DNA of 64,000 nt. Origin: Dawidia cretensis (GTDB taxonomy: Bacteria; Bacteroidota; Bacteroidia; Cytophagales; Cyclobacteriaceae). Each line of letters opens with the position of its first letter. Positions within the stretch are counted from its first letter, which is position 1. This document shows, one piece after another, positions 60,600-64,000 of the stretch. The stretch covers positions 29,934-93,933 of the forward strand of contig NZ_JAHESE010000031.1 of assembly GCF_018598175.1 (NCBI RefSeq), given 5' to 3'. The notes below the pieces were generated by a model, which worked only from the letters and a program-made list of their open reading frames with translations, did not search any database and was not told the DNA's origin. The translations under genes were made by a program, and so were the position numbers.

Positions 60600-61586
60600 T
60601 TATTCACATTGTCCGTTAATGGTTGCTATGTTGTTTTGTATTTTATAGTCACCGCCCTTCGCGAGGCTCACGGTTTCAAGCACCCGCGATAAGCTTTCGT
60701 TCTTAACAAAGAAGATACTGATCCGGCATTCCGCCAGGCTAGAATCACCAAGCACAACCTGGGTGTTGTAGCGTTTCGAGATCATTTGAGCTGCTTCTTT
60801 CATGGTTACGTTTTCGAGAATCAGGTAATTTGCCATCCACTCAACTTTTTCGTCGGCTTGTACATTCTTTCGTTCGTGTAAGAGGCTTTGGGGATCGATC
60901 ACTAATTCCTGATTTGGCAACAGTGTTTCGAAAACTGTGGCATCGCTGCCGACGTTTACTTTCCCGCGCACGACTGTGATGACGATGGGCTTATCAGCGT
61001 ATGCGCTGATGTTGAAGGCTGTTCCCAAAACAGTGGTGTTGACTTGTTGGGTCTTAACAACAAATGGATGGCCGGGGTCGTGCGTTACATCAAAGAAGGC
61101 TTCGCCAGATAATATGACCTCGCGATTCGCTTTACCGAACTCTTCTGTGTTGTAAGAGATCATGCTGCCCTCGTTGAGCGTTACTGTTGTGCCATCGGGC
61201 AATTTTGCAAAGCGTTTGTCGATACGCTCGACGCTGCTCAATACTTCGTGTGGTGATACAACGCGCGAATTCAAAAACCACAAACCGCCTATCACAACCA
61301 GGATCACAGTCGCGGCCATTGCCGAAGCTAGCCGAATCAGGGAGCGGAATTTGTAAGAACGGTCTTTTCTTTGAATTTGGTGGAGCACCTCTTTTAACTG
61401 TCCGCGCTTCCTTTCATCGGTGATCTCCTCATCGTAGGTATTGGGAACGGAAGCATCGGACAGTAAATTCATTAGCTGTTTTTGATGTACTTCTAGTTTT
61501 AACAGTTCGTCTAGTTCACGAGTCTCTTCATCGGTAGCTTCATTCGATTGCCACTTTTGAAATAGAGTTCTGAAGTCCTTTTGCAT
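60600..61586 (-). CDS. FecR-family anti-sigma factor
   Basis: A 328-residue membrane signal transducer. A helical cytoplasmic part (~1-80), one transmembrane helix (about 85-107, LASAMAATVILVVIGGLWFL), a FecR beta domain (DKRFAKLPDGTTVTLNEGSMISYN through GEAFFDVTHDPGHPFVVKTQQVNTTVLGTAFNI) and a C-terminal DUF4974-like domain (about 250-328, YLILENVTMKEAAQMISKRY) are visible. It would hold or activate the sigma factor encoded just upstream in response to the SusC STN domain. Confidence 0.95.
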   Translation of the reverse strand: MQKDFRTLFQKWQSNEATDEETRELDELLKLEVHQKQLMNLLSDASVPNTYDEEITDERKRGQLKEVLHQIQRKDRSYKFRSLIRLASAMAATVILVVIGGLWFLNSRVVSPHEVLSSVERIDKRFAKLPDGTTVTLNEGSMISYNTEEFGKANREVILSGEAFFDVTHDPGHPFVVKTQQVNTTVLGTAFNISAYADKPIVITVVRGKVNVGSDATVFETLLPNQELVIDPQSLLHERKNVQADEKVEWMANYLILENVTMKEAAQMISKRYNTQVVLGDSSLAECRISIFFVKNESLSRVLETVSLAKGGDYKIQNNIATINGQCE

Positions 61587-61789
61587 ACGATTGAATTACT
61601 GAACAGGCTTGACAGCGACATTAAATTTGATGGAGTAACGACACAGTTAAATATTATCTGTGACAAAACCTCAAAGCGTATAGTAAGGTGTAGACCTTGG
61701 CTTTTGCCAGTAGGGTAGTCTAGATGTTAAATATATTTTAAGAAACGGTTAACGTAGAATGATCAAGCTGCCAACGGGATGCGGGAGAG

Positions 61790-62389
61790 TCAGCCTAACA
61801 GGTTTACAATTTGCTCTATTATTGCTGCTATCATTGTGATCGAACCGAAAGGCTTTAATCGGGTCTTTAAAAAACGAAAGGCTTCTTTCATATGGAATTT
61901 CACCGTGTGCGGACGGAGCTCGAGCTGTCCGGCAATTTGCTCGTCCGACATTTCGTCTTCTTTGGCCATTTTAAAGATCCTACGTTGGTTGGCAGGCATT
62001 TCCTTCAGCGCATGGCTATAGGCTGTTTTAACTTGCTCGTCCCGGATCCTGTAGTCGGCTCTGCTTTCGGATGCCACATGGATGAGCGCGTCGTCGCTCT
62101 TCAGCGCGCTACTTTTAATGAGACTTTGCAACTTGGTGTTGACTACATTCTTTTTAATCGAGAACAGATACGTGTCCAGGTTCTCCACCCCATGCAGCTG
62201 CTTCCTGTAAATCCAAAGTCTTAGAAAGACTTCTTGTACGGCTTCTTCTGCCTCATGTTGTGATCGTAAAAATTTACGAGTATATCGATACACGTTGTCG
62301 TAGTATTGATACCATACCCGGTTATAGGCTAATCTATTACCCTCTGCGAGTAACCTAATCGTTACCTTATCATCAAATTCCTCTGCCAT
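61790..62389 (-). CDS. RNA polymerase ECF sigma factor (FecI-like)
   Basis: A 199-residue sigma-70 of the FecI-like Bacteroidota group. Region 2: NRVWYQYYDNVYRYTRKFLRSQHEAEEAVQEVFLRLWIYR (about 25-64). Region 4: KEMPANQRRIFKMAKEDEMSDEQIAGQLELRPHTVKFHMKEAFRFL (about 125-170). It ends with a C-terminal hydrophobic stretch. It is paired with FecR and the SusC transporter on the same strand. Confidence 0.95.
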   Translation of the reverse strand: MAEEFDDKVTIRLLAEGNRLAYNRVWYQYYDNVYRYTRKFLRSQHEAEEAVQEVFLRLWIYRKQLHGVENLDTYLFSIKKNVVNTKLQSLIKSSALKSDDALIHVASESRADYRIRDEQVKTAYSHALKEMPANQRRIFKMAKEDEMSDEQIAGQLELRPHTVKFHMKEAFRFLKTRLKPFGSITMIAAIIEQIVNLLG

Positions 62390-62771
62390 AGACTAATGGT
62401 TCCTACTACAGTGTTAAGCGTGTTAAAGTCACAGGTTGAAGAATGGGCTAACCTTAACTTCATAAAGATTTAGTCAAGATAGAGTCATTTTTTAATAAAA
62501 GGTAAATAACACTACTAAAAACGTAACTATAAATTAAAATAGAATCGTATAAGTGCTTTAAGCTGAATCCAGCTCATGGAATTATCGCAGTGGAGAGATG
62601 TTAAAATAAAATACTTGTTATTCTTATACCACTGTGATTAAATGAGAACACAGGCTCTCCCTACTTAGATCTGACTTGCGTCTTCGCTACTTTGTCAAGG
62701 TCGGATGGTAGATAATAATTATACTCATTTTTTTGACACTGCCTCTCGACAGCGACGCATCGCGACTGAAA
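62390..62771. other. Intergenic region with a possible degraded gene tail
   Basis: About 380 bases with no intact gene. Bases ~62680-62830 read, in a frame shifted from the neighbouring minus-strand gene, a stretch that resembles the continuation of that protein family (a DG-x-x-x-L-x-x-GFNF pattern). Confidence 0.5.
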
Positions 62772-63122
62772 TTAAACCCTTGCGAAAGTCCCAACACACC
62801 GTCTTGAGCCGTACGCTGCCAGCGTTGTGACCGGGTCGGTGCGAAGGACACGGATCAGCTGCTTCGTTAACCGACCGGTCATACGCGAGTCGGCTATGCC
62901 ACCGTACAGCGGACGGAATGCCGTACGGATAACTTGTCCCGTCTGCGCGGCACGACCGAACTCCGAATTATTCTCACGCGTCCGCTGAAACGACGCATCG
63001 TTCTTGATGCGATCCCCACTCAGCGAGGTTCGCTCGCGGGCGATATAGCCGCCGGCCGTCTTCACAAACGTAATGTCGCCAAGCGTACCTTCCAGCTTAA
63101 TGATTCCTTTCTGTTTAGCCAT
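62772..63122 (-). pseudogene. Truncated, probably frameshifted Bacteroidota protein
   Basis: 116 codons beginning MAKQKGIIKLEGTLGDITFVK with GYIARERTSLSGDRIKND and FQRTRENNSEFGRA. I recognise a Bacteroidota family of that N-terminus whose members are usually about 200 residues or more. Here the frame ends in an uninformative SRRCVGTFARV. One base of shift near codon 97 instead gives SQRWQRTAQDGVLGLSQGFNFSRD, which looks like the family continuation, before ending after ~45 codons. Thus a frameshift plus truncation is likely. It is divergent from the 69-aa gene across the repeat-rich gap. Confidence 0.6.
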
Positions 63123-63229
63123 AAAGTAAATTTTGTTAAATGTATCCGGCCTGTTACAGGCTGGCCGGTTCGCCTTCTGTGCTGCAGCGGTTCAAACATA
63201 CCGGCAGCCCGAGGCAAACCATAACGACA

Positions 63230-63290
63230 GTTCCCATAGTGTCCCAACGGTTCCTATATGTTCCTATATATTCCCAATAGTTCCCAGAAA
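63230..63290. repeat. Six ~10-bp phased repeats (TTCCYATAT-like)
   Basis: Units TTCCCATAGTG, TCCCAACGG, TTCCTATATG, TTCCTATATA, TTCCCAATAG and TTCCCAGAAA follow at 9-11 base spacing, one helical turn. They lie in the divergent gap between the truncated gene and the 69-aa gene and could be an operator array or bent DNA. Confidence 0.7.
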
Positions 63291-63368
63291 AGGGTACCAA
63301 AGCCTTGCAAAAAATAGAACCATCACAGTACTTGGCGACAAGAAAAAAAACAAGGCCGGGATACTCCC

Positions 63369-63412
63369 TACTAAAGCCCTACTTAAGCCGTACTAAAGCC
63401 CTATCAAAGCCG
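63369..63412 (+). repeat. Four 11-bp direct repeats abutting the 69-aa gene start
   Basis: TACTAAAGCCC, TACTTAAGCCG, TACTAAAGCCC and TATCAAAGCCG follow one another without gaps; the next base plus ATG starts the gene. Alternating C/G ends suggest a 22-base higher unit. Such iterons before a small HTH-like gene suggest binding by its own product, which is inference. Confidence 0.85.
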
Positions 63413-63413
63413 T

Positions 63414-63623
63414 ATGAGTAAAATGACAAAAACGATAGTTGTAATCACTCCGAAAGACATCCAGCGCATCATGGGCTATTGCTATAAAACCGCCGGCCGC
63501 ATTCATCGTCAAATCCGACAGTTCACCGGCAAACGCCCCGGCCAACTCATAACCATCGACGACTTCTGCACCTACACCGGCCTAACCCGCGAAAATGTAG
63601 AGTCATTGTTAAATGATGATTAA
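63414..63623 (+). CDS. Small hypothetical protein, HTH-like
   Basis: A 69-residue protein: SKMTKTIVVITPKDIQRIMG, YCYKTAGRIHRQIRQFTGK, RPGQLITIDDFCTYTGLTRENVESLL. The last 25 residues have the helix-turn-helix-like spacing of DNA-binding excisionase/MerR-type proteins (IDDFCTYTGL-x-RENV). I recognise it only as a Bacteroidota small protein of unknown function. It is bracketed by direct repeats upstream and the 72-bp repeat 2 bases downstream. Confidence 0.7.
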   Translation: MSKMTKTIVVITPKDIQRIMGYCYKTAGRIHRQIRQFTGKRPGQLITIDDFCTYTGLTRENVESLLNDD

Positions 63624-63625
63624 GC

Positions 63626-63697
63626 TCTGGTTCAAGTCTTCCGACCGAAGGGAGGGCGACTTGGACCTACCCCAATGCCAGTCTTCAGACTGGCGGG
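63626..63697. repeat. 72-bp double-hairpin repeat, copy 2 (identical to 12404-12475)
   Basis: Starts 2 bases after the stop of the 69-aa gene. All 72 bases match copy 1, including both hairpins; flanking bases then diverge with weak similarity for ~30 more. Confidence 0.9.
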
Positions 63698-63807
63698 GAG
63701 CTTCGACTGGTGTGAATCCTTTGGCCGCTGGGCACGACGTCGTAACCTGCACAACCATACACCCCGCCAGCCCACACACCGACTATAAACCCTTTCCCGG
63801 TTGATCC

Positions 63808-63997
63808 ATATATATCTAAACATGCCCCAATCTAAGGGCATGCGGTCCGACAGGTGCAAGGGTCCGCTTCGCCTGCGCAAGAAAAAATCTCCACCTTCCG
63901 CACACGCTTCCAGCCAGCCCCCAGGTAGTATTTTTTCTTGGCAGCCCTTGCACCTGTCTTCCCGATCCCTTGAAGCATGGCCATGTTTAAATATATA
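63808..63997. repeat. ~190-bp imperfect inverted-repeat element
   Basis: Three nested arm pairs share one centre near 63903: ATATATATCTAAACATG (63808-63824) with CATGTTTAAATATATAT (63981-63997), GACAGGTGCAAGGG (63849-63862) with CCCTTGCACCTGTC (63945-63958, perfect), and CAAGAAAAAAT (63878-63888) with ATTTTTTCTTG (63930-63940, perfect). No ORF inside is convincing. It could be a MITE, an attachment region or a long RNA hairpin; it runs to the window edge. Confidence 0.85.
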
Positions 63998-64000
63998 TTT

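Noticed and set aside
63613-63804. 63-codon ORF crossing the 72-bp repeat (and its counterparts at 12282-12642)
   Set aside because: Both are readings through the repeated DNA element; the identity is explained by the repeat, not by a conserved protein.
1-64000. tRNA, rRNA or prophage genes
   Set aside because: No tRNA-like cloverleaf, rRNA stretch, integrase, capsid or terminase gene was recognised on either strand; a tRNAscan and phage HMM search would settle this.

Overview
The window looks like chromosome from a member of the Bacteroidota, most likely a Cytophagales-type bacterium; the genus cannot be settled from sequence alone. The evidence is a gliding-motility/T9SS type B C-terminal sorting domain, a SusC/SusD pair driven by a FecI/FecR-type sigma/anti-sigma pair, Bacteroidota marker families (DUF4290, DUF3109, ribosomal protein THX), weak Shine-Dalgarno sequences, and several promoters of the Bacteroidota form TTG-N18/19-TAnnTTTG. 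By eye, GC is roughly mid-fifties percent over 1-43 kb and clearly lower over about 52-60.5 kb.

Region 1 (1-31.4 kb) is mostly core housekeeping: a T9SS-exported adhesin-like protein, an aromatic amino-acid ammonia-lyase, hisS, xth, murA, pcrA/uvrD, a DUF177-rpmF-fabH-efp-accB-accC envelope/fatty-acid cluster, pdxA, rsmA, mgtE, serA-like, greA and HIT. It also holds an HD-domain protein with a Pycsar-effector-like membrane module, and a large metallophosphoesterase / kinase-like / outer-membrane-barrel fusion. Several non-coding RNA-level signals stand out: terminator-like hairpins in the leaders of greA and fabH, and a long hairpin between accB and accC.

Region 2 (31.7-40 kb) is a complete tryptophan operon, trpE-G-D-C-F-B-A plus a DAHP synthase. 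It is preceded by an 18-residue leader peptide with three consecutive Trp codons, a competing hairpin set and a perfect intrinsic terminator: classical ribosome-mediated attenuation. The leader starts 7 bases after the stop of the ribosomal protein THX gene, so the attenuator probably also forms the 3' end of the THX mRNA.

Region 3 (40-52 kb) is accessory: tandem 99-bp REP-like repeats, an M1 aminopeptidase, an orphan ECF-like sigma factor and a candidate defence locus. That locus encodes a 1346-residue STAND/NLR-like protein with an N-terminal PD-(D/E)xK nuclease, an NB-ARC-type NTPase and about 13 kinesin-light-chain-type TPRs. It is followed on the same strand by an XRE regulator and a small protein made of the extreme N-terminus and C-terminal TPR end of the big one.

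Region 4 (52-62.4 kb) is AT-rich. It carries MauE, an unrecognised membrane-anchored protein and three tandem small secreted peptides sharing a C-x8-C-x7-C-x(20-23)-C pattern. These converge on a TlpA-like thioredoxin, SusD, SusC, FecR and FecI block. Region 5 (62.4-64 kb) is repeat-rich: a truncated, probably frameshifted gene, two sets of short direct repeats in a divergent intergenic region, a second identical copy of a 72-bp double-hairpin element also found 51 kb away, and a roughly 190-bp imperfect inverted repeat at the right edge.
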